Positions 24,819-38,796 are shown, numbered from the stretch's first letter. The stretch: 60,000 nucleotides of DNA from Chrysomallon squamiferum (GCA_012295275.1 CM022674.1:2485742-2545741); one strand, 5' to 3'. Numbers and translations: made by a program. Notes: generated by a model not told the origin, from the letters alone.

Positions 24819-24958
24819 AAATACTACTATCACTATTATTATTATTATTGATGTTGTTGTTGTTGTTGTTGTTATCATCATCATCTTCGTCATTACCATC
24901 ATCATTATCACTTATTGTTAGCTTCATCATCATCATCATCATCAGCACCTTTTTTTCT
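24650..24958. repeat. Imperfect trinucleotide array (GAT, TAC, TTG, TCA)
   Basis: Triplet periodicity is maintained across about 300 bp with successive motifs GTG/GAT, ACT/TAC, ATT, GTT and TCA. All frames remain open for this reason. Confidence 0.88.
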
Positions 24959-25628
24959 TCAAAAAAACTATGCAATCATTAAATTCTACGGTTATCCTAA
25001 ATAAAAAAAATAAAAAAAAAAAATTAAAAAAAAGAATCATAAATTTGATAATAACAATATAAATAAGAAACACGAGAACAAGAACTGATGGATACGGGTT
25101 ACAGCCAAGTATAAAACAATACCACAGACAGTAATAACAAAATAAAACAGAGACACTGGCGAAATGGTGTCATGTACGCACTTCATCATACGTCAGTTAT
25201 CATCGACTCTGTCTTTCGCCAAACCTCCATTAGCTGATCTCTGTTGTTTCTTGTAAGCTTTAGACACGTTTCAAGAGAGATCAGTTTATAAGATTTTTTC
25301 CACTGTTAATGCATTGGTGGAGTTGTTGTATTTGTTTTAATTTAAAAACAAATTTATCTTCTTTTTTTTGTGATTTTTTTTTTGTCCATTTCTCCATTTC
25401 TGTGAATTCTTTTTTTTTTTTTTTATTGTATTAATTATTTGAAGGTTTACATACACACATATATATTCGCGTTCATAAATGCATAAATGCACGCGCGCAT
25501 GCATACATGCATATATATATACAAATATATATTATACGCATACATGCACGAACACACACATCCTTGCTCGTAAGCCTATTATATGTATCCACAAGCACAC
25601 TTAGATATGCATTTACATTTAGATATAT
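24959..25628. other. Spacer with poly-A/T and CATA-type sequence
   Basis: Unique sequence at 25060-25320; CATA/CATG-rich sequence at 25450-25610. No gene recognised. Confidence 0.45.
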
Positions 25629-25925
<297 letters not shown>

Positions 25926-25986
25926 CATCCACATAAACAAACACGCACACGCACATGTAAATTATCACGCACCATCACAAGCTGCA

Positions 25987-26235
25987 ATGGTTCAAGGGTT
26001 GTACGAACTGGCAAACAAAACTCAAGAAAATTTTAAAGGCTTTTTTGTTCGGAGATTTCCTGAAGAGAGCACACGCTCTCTGCTCTGCAAGCGCCTTTTG
26101 AAAAGAACACACCGCACGGAAATTCCCATGACAAAGCCGGATTTCACAAAGACAAATTTCATCCTTAATACCTACTCAGGTGCGCTTTCATCAGGCGATG
26201 CTTTGGTCTCATCAAAAAGAAGAGAGGGCGACTGA
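25987..26235 (+). CDS. Unrecognised 82-codon ORF (doubtful)
   Basis: A Met-initiated frame in a stretch of balanced base composition, starting MVQGLYELANKTQENFKGFF, rich in Arg/Lys/Thr/Ser with no hydrophobic segment long enough for a membrane helix. No known domain is recognised. It is one of few non-repetitive frames in this part of the window. It could equally be chance or part of an old transposon. Confidence 0.15.
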   Translation: MVQGLYELANKTQENFKGFFVRRFPEESTRSLLCKRLLKRTHRTEIPMTKPDFTKTNFILNTYSGALSSGDALVSSKRREGD

Positions 26236-26545
26236 CTGTCAGATCTTATTAGGCTGTGTGTGATCTATCTGAAGACGCTAGCTTTGAGAGAGAGAGCGTG
26301 TGCCGGTAGTAGCGCTGTTTATAAAAAAAAAAAAAAAAAAAAAAGCGAAAGAACAGGTAATAATGGTTTCTTGACCTGATGGTTTTGTGTGGTTTTGTTG
26401 AACTTAGGTTGTTTTGTTTCTGTTTTGAAAAAGCGTTGTTTGGTTAGTTCGTGCATTCTTTTGTTTCTTTCATGAGAAAATATATAATATTTTTTTTTTT
26501 TTTTTTTTTTTTATTCTTGCGGTTCTAAATAAAATGAAAATAATT
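26236..26545. other. Spacer with poly-A and poly-T
   Basis: Poly-A at 26321-26344 and poly-T at 26490-26512. No gene. Confidence 0.45.
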
Positions 26546-26549
26546 GTAA

Positions 26550-26830
26550 TAATAAATTAATAATGATAATAATAATAATAATAATATAACAACAACACAA
26601 AAATAACAACATATACAATGACAACAACAACAACAATAATAATATTAGCAAAAACAACAACAACGACAATAATAATAATAATAATAACAATAACAAAAAT
26701 AACAACATATACAATGACAACAACAACAACAACAATATTAGCAAAAACAACAACAACAGTAATATAATAAGAAGAATGAGAACAACAACGGCAACAACAC
26801 CAACAAACAAAAAAAAAAAAAAAAAAAAAC
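26550..26830. repeat. AAT/AAC trinucleotide array
   Basis: Imperfect AAT and CAA triplets with a longer-range duplication: the stretch AAAATAACAACATATACAAT occurs at about 26600 and again at about 26696. Ends in poly-A. Confidence 0.88.
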
Positions 26831-27215
26831 ACAAACGAAAACAGCGTTATAAAACTTTTCACTTACTCCAGTGCAAGAAAAGTATTTTAACCTTATTTGA
26901 AGAGAAATCTTTTCTTTTTAAAAAAAAAAAAAAAAAAAAGAAAACATTTTCACAAAACAAAATTAATAAACCGCATGTTTCTTATACTGACGGAGTAATA
27001 TTTATTACGCGCACAATTTATTAACAACAGCTTGCAGATAACAAAGACTGGCAGGCCGCAGTTTAGAGTCCTGTACTGCTCAAGAAGAATTGGCTTTGAG
27101 AATATTTTGTTTTTCTTCTGAAAATGATTTAAGAAATATAATTAAATTAATATAAATTATCTTAAAATAAGTAGAAATCAAAAATAAACGAAAAATCCCG
27201 TTTACTATTGACTTA
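26831..27215. other. AT-rich spacer
   Basis: Unique AT-rich sequence; poly-A near 26921. No gene recognised. Confidence 0.4.
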
Positions 27216-27218
27216 TGA

Positions 27219-27221
27219 CAA

Positions 27222-27280
<59 letters not shown>

Positions 27281-27445
27281 ACAACAAAATAAATAAATAA
27301 ACAAACAAACAAATAAATAAATAAATAAATAAACAAAGAAACAAACATATAAATAAATAAATATATAAACACATAAATAAATAAATAAACAAACAAACAA
27401 ACAAATAAATAAATAAATAACAGATACATAAAAAAAAAAAAAAAA
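27219..27445. repeat. (AAAT)n/(AAAC)n microsatellite
   Basis: About 200 bp of AAAT with AAAC blocks, followed by poly-A at 27431-27449. Confidence 0.95.
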
Positions 27446-27449
27446 AAAA

Positions 27450-28110
27450 GGGATAAGGAAAAATAAAAAATGAAAGAAAATAACATATACGAAATAAAAA
27501 TAGCAAATAAATAAAGAAGCAAACAAACGCGATGATAAATTGGAAAGCAACGTTAGACCCGCTGGTATCGATCCGACGATCTACGACATTCAAATTTCAC
27601 GTTCGTTATAAATAAATTTGCACATGAAGATTTGTTTCTCGTGCGCTGGCAGCCACAGAATAAGAGTTTGACATTATCTCAAGTCGTTCAGGAAATCGGG
27701 GCTTTTTATTCAAACTGTTGTCCTTATCTAAAAGCAGCCATTTGGAATGCCCATGGTTCATAATGTCATTTCTTCCTTCTTTAAGTGCTGATGTACTATG
27801 AAATGTTAAAATATGGATGACTTTATTTTACTTTTTTTTTTTTTTACTTTTTTTTATTATTTTCTTTTTATTGTTTATTGTTTATTATTGTTATTATTAT
27901 TATTTTTATTATTATTATTATTATTATTGTGATTATTATTATTATTGTGATTATTGTTATTATTATTGTTATGCTATTTTGTTTTAAATTCATCATTATT
28001 TAATGACTGCTTCTTAAATCTGCAGTCATGGGAAAGCAGTAGTGATTGCTGTAACAGTAGTAGCTGATGTTGTAGTTAATGTAGTAGTAATAGTAACAAT
28101 AGCAGTAGCA
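27450..28110. other. Spacer, partly unique, with ATT-rich end
   Basis: 27520-27800 is unique and more GC-balanced. 27880-27970 is interrupted ATT. No coding feature recognised. Confidence 0.4.
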
Positions 28111-28113
28111 GCA

Positions 28114-28115
<2 letters not shown>

Positions 28116-28202
<87 letters not shown>

Positions 28203-28366
28203 CAACAACATTGATATGGTAATCAAATAACAACAACAGTAACAACAACAGCTACTACTACAATAATAGTAATAAGAATAAGAAGAAGAAGATGAAGAAG
28301 AAGAAGAAGAAGAAGAAGAAGAAGAAGAAGAGAAGAGGAAGAAGAGGAAGAAGAGGAAGAAGAAAT
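28116..28366. repeat. (GA)n and (GAA)n microsatellites
   Basis: GA 28117-28198, CAA-type triplets, then GAA/GAG about 28280-28361. Confidence 0.95.
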
Positions 28367-28855
28367 CAAATACAAAAGCAATAACAGGAATCATCCGCTC
28401 ATTCACATTTTGACCTTTTCTTTTTCTTTTTCTTTTTTCTTCTTCTTTTCTATTTTCTATTTTTTTTTTTTTTTTTAATCATTTTTCTTTTGGATTTCCT
28501 TCACACATCTCAGAATGTTTTATTATTTTTTTTTACATATATTATTTCTCTTTCCTCATTTTTCATCACATTTTGCTTTGCCCTCCGTTCATATCTCGAC
28601 TCATTTTCATCCCGTGAAAAGAAAGCCGTAATCCGATTGGACAAAAAACATAACTCAGAGGAGCTCTCTTGTACTGAAGATACAAATCTTCGGCAATCGG
28701 CTCCGAGGAGCCCAGACGTCTGTAAATAGACCACTTGTCTAAGTCGGACACTCGTCTCAGTTCATCTGGTTAACATTTCGTGTCTGGGTTAAAAACCTTT
28801 TTCTTTCATTACGAAAGGGTATATAAATGAAACCCTTTTGAAAATATACAGTATT
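28367..28855. other. Unique region with TATA in a small hairpin
   Basis: Contains an inverted CCAAT (GATTGG about 28635) and TATATAAA within a 7-bp hairpin AAAGGGT...ACCCTTT at about 28814-28838. Frames of up to 79 codons on both strands overlap here, none recognised. Function unknown. Confidence 0.3.
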
Positions 28856-28857
28856 TC

Positions 28858-28904
28858 GTATTATTTATTTATTTATTTACTTATTTATTTATTTATTTAT
28901 TCAT

Positions 28905-28939
<35 letters not shown>

Positions 28940-28942
28940 TTT
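28858..28942. repeat. (TTTA)n microsatellite
   Basis: About 80 bp of TTTA with TTAC and TTCA interruptions. Confidence 0.95.
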
Positions 28943-29109
28943 TATATTCATTTATGTATGTTGCAAATATAAAAAAAAAAAAAAATTGATATTCTTGGAT
29001 TTTGTTATTTTGTTGTTTTGGGTGACCTATGTTCACCAATAACAAAACAAGACGATGGAATAAAACGGATATGAAATGTGTCAACGTACCGGGTTTATCC
29101 TATCGCAGA

Positions 29110-29137
29110 TGACGTCACTGAGTACCGAGTCAGTGAC
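29110..29137. promoter_or_regulatory. Full CRE overlapping an 8-bp inverted repeat
   Basis: TGACGTCA (29110-29117) is the palindromic CREB/ATF site. GTCACTGA (29114-29121) and TCAGTGAC (29130-29137) are exact inverse copies separated by 8 bp. No adjacent gene is recognised, so a regulatory role is only possible. Confidence 0.25.
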
Positions 29138-29570
29138 CTGTTTCGGTGATTGTAACATCCTAGAAAACCGAAAACTGCCGGACGTGAAAATATAATGTCC
29201 TGAAAATTGTTATTGCATAGTATCGTAATTCTTGAAAAAAAACAAAAACAAAAAAAACAACAAGAAAAAACCAAATTTGTGTCATGATGATAAATATGAA
29301 ATAATTATTGGAATAAAAAACACCCTCAAAAAACAAGTAAGTGATTCTGTTACCGCTGGAAGATGATGACTTTGGAATGTCCCAATTTTTATCACCGAAT
29401 ATACAACTACGTTAATAGCTGGAGATTTATCTCCTGATAACACTCAAGATAAGCTGATAATTTCTGATAAAGCAATGATTTGAAACAAAGTCTTTGCAAC
29501 GGTCACACATTTCGTGTCTGAAGTATGTTACCATCGGAGGACGACGTCATTTTGAAATTTGGTTCATTTA
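29138..29570. other. Unique AT-rich spacer
   Basis: No gene or repeat recognised. Confidence 0.45.
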
Positions 29571-29576
29571 TTTTGT

Positions 29577-29650
29577 TGTCCTTGCTGCTGCTGCTGTCGT
29601 TGTTGTTGTTGTTGCTGCTGCAGTTGTTGTTGCTGTCTTATTGTTATTAT
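29577..29650. repeat. TTG/CTG trinucleotide tract
   Basis: CTG and TTG triplets immediately before the composite repeat array. They take the place of the CT tract that precedes block A elsewhere. Confidence 0.85.
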
Positions 29651-29654
29651 CATT

Positions 29655-31136
<1,482 letters not shown>

Positions 31137-31562
31137 GGATTCTGCACAAAAATGTTACAGATGTTATTGTAGAAAGTGGTTCTGGGCAAGAAGTGCATGG
31201 AAATGTAACAAAACCGATATAACATCGATTTCGAGACCTGCAAACTGTTTAAAAGAAATGACGTAGAGAATCGACGAAGGAATGAGTACTGGAGGTAAAA
31301 AACAACATCTGGTAGAGGTCAGAAAAAACATGTAGATGTTTAAACAGCATATTCTAGATAATTCTATAATGATGATTATTAAAAAGTAGTATTAGACGTA
31401 GTAGTAGCAGCAGTAATTGTTTTCAGTAGTAGTAGTAGTAGTTTTAGTAGAAGTAGTAATAGTTGTTGGTATCGTTGTTGTTGCAATAGTTCTGTTGGTA
31501 TACACCTGTTTTCAATCATTATTCTTATTATTATGGCTAACAATTATTCAAATCATTTAAAA

Positions 31563-31603
<41 letters not shown>

Positions 31604-31949
31604 CAGTAAATCTCACAAATAATATGTAAAAAAGAAACCCAGTTAAATCTTGGGTCTACATAAAACATAGAGATATTGTCAACATTTAGCTGTATTTCAT
31701 AATTAACGAAATGATAATAATAATTATAGTAATAATAATGATAATAATAATAAAACAACAGTAAATCACACAAATAATATATATAAAAAAAAAACCAATT
31801 AAATCTTATTAATCTACATAAAACATTGTCAGAGATACTGTCAACTTGTAGCAGTATTTTTCATAATTAACGAAAAAAAAAAAAAAGAAGAAAAAACAAA
31901 AAGTTAAATTTCTTAGGGCTCTAAATCATTAAACTCTAATTAATCGACG

Positions 31950-33006
31950 AGATAAAGAGAAATACGACAGAGTTCAAATATTTAGCATATCTGCGTACAT
32001 ATTTTTCATAATTAACGAAATATCTACGTACATAAGAAAATAACAGAGTTCCAGTCAGTTAATATATTGGTTAGAACATATCTGCGTACATAGAGAGAAA
32101 TACGACAGAGTTCCAGTCAGTTAATATATTAGTTAGAACATATCTGCGTACATAGAGAGAAATACGACAGAGTTCCAGTCAGTTAATATATTAGTTAGAA
32201 CATATCTGCGTACATAGAGAGAAATACGACAGAGTTCCAGTCAGTTAATATATTGGTTAGAACATATCTGCGTACATAGAGAGAAATACGACAGAGTTCC
32301 AGTCAGTTAATATATTGGTTAGAACATATCTGCGTACATAAAAATACACAGAGTTCCAGTCAGTTAATATATTAGTTAGAACATATCTGCGTACATAGAG
32401 AGAAATACGACAGAGTTCCAGTCAGTTAATATATTAGTTAGAACATATCTGCGTACATAGAGAAATACGACAGAGTTCCAGTCAGTTAATATATTGGTTA
32501 GAACATATCTGCGTACATAGAGAGAAATACGACAGAGTTCCAGTCAGTTAATATATTGGTTAGAACATATCTGCGTACATAGAGAGAAATACGACAGAGT
32601 TCCAGTCAGTTAATATATTAGTTAGAACATATCTGCGTACATAGAGAAAATACGACAGAGTTCCAGTCAGTTAATATATTAGTTAGAACATATCTGCGTA
32701 CATAGAGAGAAATACGACAGAGTTCCAGTCAGTTAATATATTAGTTAGAACATATCTGCGTACATAGAGAGAAATACGACAGAGTTCCAGTCAGTTAATA
32801 TATTAGTTAGAACATACCTGCGTACATAGAGAGAAATACGACAGAGTTCCAGTCAGTTAATATATTAGTTAGAATATATCTACGTACATACAGAAATACG
32901 ACAGAGTTCCAGTCAGTTAATATATTAGTTAGAATATATCTACGTACATACAGAAATACGACAGAGTTCCAGTCAGTTAATATATTGGTTAGAATATATC
33001 TACGTA
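31950..33006 (+). repeat. 62-bp minisatellite, about 16-17 copies
   Basis: Unit contains ACAGAGTTCCAGTCAGTTAA and ATATCTGCGTACATAGAGAG. Most copies are nearly identical, with a few 2-6 bp deletions in the AGAGA segment. The first copy (31950-32040) is degenerate and includes a fragment of block D (TTCATAATTAACGAAATATC), which suggests how the array was seeded. It is the inverse orientation of 20627-21198. Confidence 0.97.
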
Positions 33007-33011
33007 CGAAT

Positions 33012-33055
33012 GGGGAGGGAGGACAGCGGTCACCCTCCTACCCCTCTCCCTCCCC
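33012..33055. other. G-rich / C-rich perfect inverted repeat
   Basis: GGGGAGGGAG (33012-33021) and CTCCCTCCCC (33046-33055) are exact inverse copies 24 bp apart. They sit at the junction between the minisatellite and block F. The inverted counterpart is at about 20578-20621. It could form a hairpin, or the G-rich strand other structures. Confidence 0.8.
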
Positions 33056-33385
33056 GAATCGTATACGCAAGCTGAAACAGTCAAGCGTTTGTTTCTAATT
33101 CTCTGTGATCTTCGTGGACGTCTCTGTGTTTGAGCGTGAATGAATGAACGTGTGTGTGTGTGCGTGTCGATTTTGAGTTTATATTTTGAATATTTTGATA
33201 CGTGTTCCATTATATTTATATCTTTATTTCTGCCTCATTCACGCTCACTGCCGCTTCACTCTCTCTCTCTCTCTGTCTCTTTTCTCTCTCTCTGTTTCAT
33301 TTCTCTCTCTGTGTGTCTCTCTCTGTCTCTCTTTCTCTCTGTCTCTCTGTCTGTCTCTCTTTCTCACTCTCTCTCTCTCTTTCTC

Positions 33386-34125
<740 letters not shown>

Positions 34126-34797
34126 TTTTGACAAAAAGAAAATGACATTATTTCGTTATCGTCAAGATTATTTCTCAGATGACATTATCATGTCCAGGTT
34201 TTTTTTTCTATTACGAAATAAGTCTAAACATTTCTGATGCTATGCTTCTGCCTCTTTAGTTCATCTTTTAGCGAGCCCTAGCTTCGATTTCTTTTTATTT
34301 AATTAACTAATGGCTTTCGTTAGCGTTCGGGCGTTTTCGCCTCAGCGTAGTGTGTTTTGATAACAGTCATCATTCTGACTCTTCGCGCTGTACCAGTCTA
34401 TCCGAAAGGAGGCTTCGAAAACAAAACGACAGCAATGTTCATTACTGCTGCACTTGAACAGCACCTGTAATCTGTGCCACAATTAAGAAGTTCCCATGGC
34501 AGTTTGGTCAATGTTTTAAGCTCAAACCTTTTGCATGTTGTATTATAATTGGAAGACATTCACCCGAGAATGACCGAAATATTTATTCTGTCAATGATTT
34601 TATTCCGTTTCTGTCTTTACGTTTAAGCGTTTTTTTTTTTTTTTTTTTTTTTTTCCCTTTCTCTCTCTCTTTTTTTTTTTTCTTCTCTTTTTTTTTTCTC
34701 TCTCTCTCCATCGCTTTCTTTGTATTTTTGAAATTATCTTATGGTCCTTTGTTAGATGTTCGTAAACTTACCGTCTTACTATAACCAGTTATAAGTA
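34126..34797. other. Unique region with T-rich and CT-rich stretch
   Basis: Unique at 34130-34620, then poly-T/CT at 34630-34710. No gene recognised. Confidence 0.45.
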
Positions 34798-35095
34798 AGT
34801 AACTCGCTCTAGTTCTCGCTTAATTATTTTTATCACCAGCACATACCTAACTCGCGTTTCACTGATGTGTAATGATTCTTTCTACCAATATGACGTATCT
34901 CGCTTCAGAGGATGCGTAATTATTAGTGTTACCAATACGTACGTTACTCTTTTTAGCTAATGCGCAAATATTTATGCATCAAAAAAAGTACGTTATTCTT
35001 TTTAACTGATGCGCAATCATTTTTGCTACCAATAAATGCGCGAGTCTATGCTGCTGTATAATTATCGTTATTACAATGCACACATAACCTGTTTC
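34798..35095. repeat. Degenerate ~48-bp tandem repeat
   Basis: Six or seven diverged units begin TAACTCGC/TTACTCTT-like and contain GATGCGTAAT-like and ACCAATA-like segments. Starts are near 34800, 34849, 34897, 34943, 34993, 35041 and 35087 (46-50 bp apart). Confidence 0.65.
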
Positions 35096-35104
35096 AACGG
35101 TTAA

Positions 35105-35412
35105 GTAGCCAATCTTACGTAACTTACGAATACGCACGTAACTTACGAATACGCACGTAACTTACGAATACGCACGTAACTTACGAATACGCATGTAACT
35201 TACGAATGCGCACGTAACTTACGAATAGCACGTAGCTTACGAATACGCAGTAACCTACGATTACGCATGTAACTTACCAATACGCACGTAACTTACGAAT
35301 ACGCATGTAACTTACGAACACGAACGCAGCTTATCAATACGCACGTAACTAACGAACACGAACGTAACTTACCAATGCGCACGTAACTTACCAATACGCA
35401 CATAACTCACAT
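35105..35412. repeat. 19-bp minisatellite, about 16 copies
   Basis: Unit CGTAACTTACGAATACGCA repeats from about 35110. The first five copies are nearly perfect and later ones diverge. It directly abuts the 48-bp repeat, whose unit contains related CGTTACT and AATACG strings. Confidence 0.92.
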
Positions 35413-35416
35413 TTAA

Positions 35417-35647
35417 GCCAGTCGACATTGCCGCGCGTCTAAATTATTTCGGATAAAAAAATTCGCGAATATTCACAATGAAACAGAGGACACGAACAGG
35501 TTCATTGAAACAGAAATCATCGACGCGGCTAATAATGAAGACTTGACCAGTAAAATAGTTAGAAGACTCGACAGCAAGCGCGGCCAGGAAATAAGTGCCC
35601 CTGTTGATCAAACACTTCAAAACGAAAAGTCACTGATGGATTGTTAG
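35417..35647 (+). CDS. Unrecognised open frame of 77 codons without a start Met (possible exon)
   Basis: The frame from 35417 to TAG at 35645-35647 reads through complex sequence such as NETEDTNRFIETEIIDAANN and is acidic/Asn-rich and hydrophilic. The region has higher GC than its surroundings. The only Met lies near the C-terminus, so it would have to be a downstream exon; TTTAAGCCAG at its left edge is a weak acceptor. No family recognised. Chance openness is a serious alternative. Confidence 0.2.
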   Translation, partial: ASRHCRASKLFRIKKFANIHNETEDTNRFIETEIIDAANNEDLTSKIVRRLDSKRGQEISAPVDQTLQNEKSLMDC

Positions 35648-35840
35648 ACTGAGAAAGGATTTTTCGGAAAATTCTTCACAAATTCGCGAGGCTGATGAAG
35701 GAAACTTGTTTCTCTGTGCATTTCCAGTGAGCTGTTTTCAGTCTCTGCTGTTTAACAGTCCATTAGATGATGTGGGTGTTAATGGTGGGCGTGGGAATCT
35801 TGAATACAATTAACCGACAATGACGACGTCGTCGACGATG
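35648..35840. other. Unique spacer
   Basis: No feature recognised after the stop codon at 35647. Confidence 0.4.
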
Positions 35841-36082
35841 ATGATGATGATGATGATGATGGTTTTGGTGATGAGAAAGACGTCTAGACATTGATTGTTA
35901 TGATTATTGCGTGATTATGATGTTGATGATGATAATGATTATTATTAGTGTTATTGTTGTTGTCGTTGTTGTCGTCGTCGTGGTGGTGGTGATGTCGAAT
36001 AAGATAATGATGATGGCGTTGGTGTTAGTGTCGATGGAGGTGTGTGTCATGACGAACAAGAGAATTATAAAGATGATGATTG

Positions 36083-36172
<90 letters not shown>
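35838..36172. repeat. GAT/GTT trinucleotides then (GA)n
   Basis: GAT and TTG/GTC triplets at 35838-36000; pure GA at 36083-36172. Confidence 0.92.
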
Positions 36173-36177
<5 letters not shown>

Positions 36178-37149
36178 TAAATGAAACTAAGAAACATAAA
36201 GAATGAATAGATGAAAGAAAAGAAAATTATATACATAAAAAAAAAAAAATGTATAACCAGATTAGGCAATGATTAATAAATACATGAATATGTTTATATA
36301 TTCAGTTTCCCTACCAATAATTAAACGTTCTCAACAGCAACGATACTGTCTTTTTCTCTTCTTTTTTTCAGTAAATGACGAAGGAAGAAGAAAATAAATT
36401 ACAGAAACAAATTAATTTGTATGAAAAGCTAGCAGCATCATGGCTAACGCATTACAAACGAGATCATTACGCCACGTAACAATTTCGAGCGAGCAGGCAC
36501 TGGAATCGATTATATCGCACTTACTGTCCCGGATCGAATTAAAGATAATATCGCTTTCATCGATTGCCATTTAGCGTATTCTTTATTTATCGCGTTTTTT
36601 GTTCTAGCGATACGTTTGAGTTCCAGTAATACATCTGTATATAATGTGTATGTTAATTCACCATTTGTTAATGTATCTGAGTCCGCACTGCACTTGCGCA
36701 CGCATACTCACATCCATATATCAGTTAACACGCGTTATTAACACGTGGATGATTTACAAGTCTGTTGTCTCTAATAGTTGTCTGTCTCGTATTCCCGGAA
36801 TTAAGCTTTATCTGTCAGGTAATCTGAAACTGCGTATGGGGAAAGTTTCAAATTATTCTCATATTAAACTAATTTTGTTTTAATCATACTTAATATCCCC
36901 CGACATGTTTCTAGGGAAAATTATGGTCGGCGGTTAAATGTTTGGCAAAAGGTTTCGGAAATACTGAGAACATTATTGTGATCCTAGATTAAATGTCACA
37001 GTTACAACGAGGAAGCATCATACAATGTCTAAAGGTTACCTTTGGTGATATAAAGAAGTAGTTTAACTGAATTTTGTGCGTTGATGCTTAACTGTATTTT
37101 GTGTATGAATTTACCAAGTAAAGCTGGGTTTCTGTTTTGTCATTGTTTT
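36173..37149. other. Unique AT-rich region, no gene recognised
   Basis: About 1 kb of mostly non-repetitive sequence. Frames of 63-79 codons on both strands at 36510-36883 have no recognisable domain. Confidence 0.4.
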
Positions 37150-37322
37150 CGTTTACTGGGTTTTTTTAATTTTTAATTTTTTTAATTTTTAATTTTTTTT
37201 AATGGATCCTGACCGGAACCAGCACTGATGAGGGTCGAACTCGATACCTTCCAGGTCTTGATCCGTGAGAGTAAAACGCTCAGCCCGTGAGAGTTAAACT
37301 GACAGTCGTGTTACTTCGATAA
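37150..37322 (-). mobile_element. Probable tRNA-related SINE
   Basis: Read on the minus strand, a B-box-like GAGTTCGACCCT (37232-37243) lies about 45 bp after an A-box-like GGGCTGAGCGTTT (37274-37286). The body continues to GGATCC and ends in an (ATTAAAAA)-type tail (37150-37203). This is the layout of a pol III-transcribed tRNA-derived retroposon. The tRNA fold itself is not intact, and no target-site duplication was identified. Confidence 0.5.
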
Positions 37323-37640
37323 ATCAAACCCTAACGAAAAAGCTTCGAGCCATTTTTTTTTTTTTACTTTCATTTGCGATAATGTAATTATGTGTTACGT
37401 AATCCGGTGTTGCGAGTAATCTCATCCTTCCGGCAACTGGACTGGAAGCGAGATTTCGTTTCAGTAAGATTGTTGCACGATTAACTCTCGCTGGCATCTC
37501 TGCGCGGTCCTGTGAAATCCCGTTATTAGCGGCGTGTTCGTGTTCAGTGCATTTCTGTTTTACCGCCCGAACACGTAAATGCTTTCTGGTCTTACATCCG
37601 TGTTTGTGTTTGTCTGTGTGAGTGAGACATACAGACAGAC
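37323..37640. other. Unique spacer
   Basis: GC-balanced unique sequence. No gene recognised; the frame reading into the GA tract is low complexity. Confidence 0.4.
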
Positions 37641-37649
37641 AGAGAGCAG

Positions 37650-37652
37650 AGA

Positions 37653-37741
<89 letters not shown>

Positions 37742-37898
37742 AGGAAAAGTATACATGAAAAAGAGAAGGATAGAAAGAAAGAAGAAAAACAATAGAAAAC
37801 AGTAGAAAAGAAAGTAAGAACAGATATGTATATATATATATATATATATGTATATATGAAAGAAAGAAAGGAAAAGAAAGCACCAAACAAAAGATGTA

Positions 37899-37958
<60 letters not shown>

Positions 37959-38095
37959 AGGAAGAAAGAACAAAACGAAACGAAGAAAGACAGAAAGAAG
38001 GAAAACAATAGAAAAAAGTAGAAAAAGAAAAGGACAGAAAAAACATATGTATATAAAAGAAAGTAACAAGCAAAAAAAAAAAAAAAAAAAAAACG
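37650..38095. repeat. (GA)n, (TA)n, (GT)n and poly-A cluster
   Basis: GA 37656-37738; TA 37828-37848; GT 37902-37955; poly-A 38074-38093. The sequence between is purine-rich and contains two related GAAAGAxAGAAAxGAA stretches flanking the GT tract. Confidence 0.93.
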
Positions 38096-38750
38096 TGTGC
38101 GTGTGCGTATATGTATGTGTATGAGTACAGAGCTAAAAAAAATACATATATAAGAAATGACTGAACAGCAGTTTATTAATATTAAATGAACAATGAAAAC
38201 AGACAAAATGAGTTTTGCACCAACTGTCCAGTCTGACAATACTCGTTAGAAAAATGCAAAGCGAAATCGTTGTAGGGCATCAACAGGCGACTGCTCTCTT
38301 TATGTAAAAGTTATTTATTTTCTATACATTTAGAGTGAATATGATAATAAGATTTCTAGTGTCTGGTAGGGGAATCCGATCAAGTGCAATTTCTTCAGAG
38401 CAATTTCGTGCGATGACTGTCATTTATGTCGCTTATTTTAGATGCCGCCGATTAAAGTCAAGAATGTTGAATTTCTTGGCAAGAAGTGAGAGGTACTGGT
38501 TAACACACACATACACACCTGCACTCACACACATACACACACACACATGCACACATGCACACACACATGCACATACACAAAAACATATATACATACAAAC
38601 GACACACAAACGACACACAAACACATACACCACGATACACGCATATACACACACAGAATATATATGGACATAGCTTAGGTTAGTGAGCATAACCAAAACC
38701 GAAATAAAGAGATTAATGTAATCCCTTTTTGCTTCTACATCTCTTTTATA
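38096..38750. other. Unique spacer with imperfect CA/CATA sequence
   Basis: Imperfect CA repeats at 38503-38660 with a duplicated AAACGACACAC. No gene recognised. Confidence 0.45.
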
Positions 38751-38751
38751 T

Positions 38752-38753
38752 AT

Positions 38754-38796
<43 letters not shown>

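Noticed and set aside
27540-27600. B-box-like GGATCGATACC on the minus strand suggesting a tRNA or SINE
   Set aside because: No A box at a suitable distance and no tRNA fold or tail.
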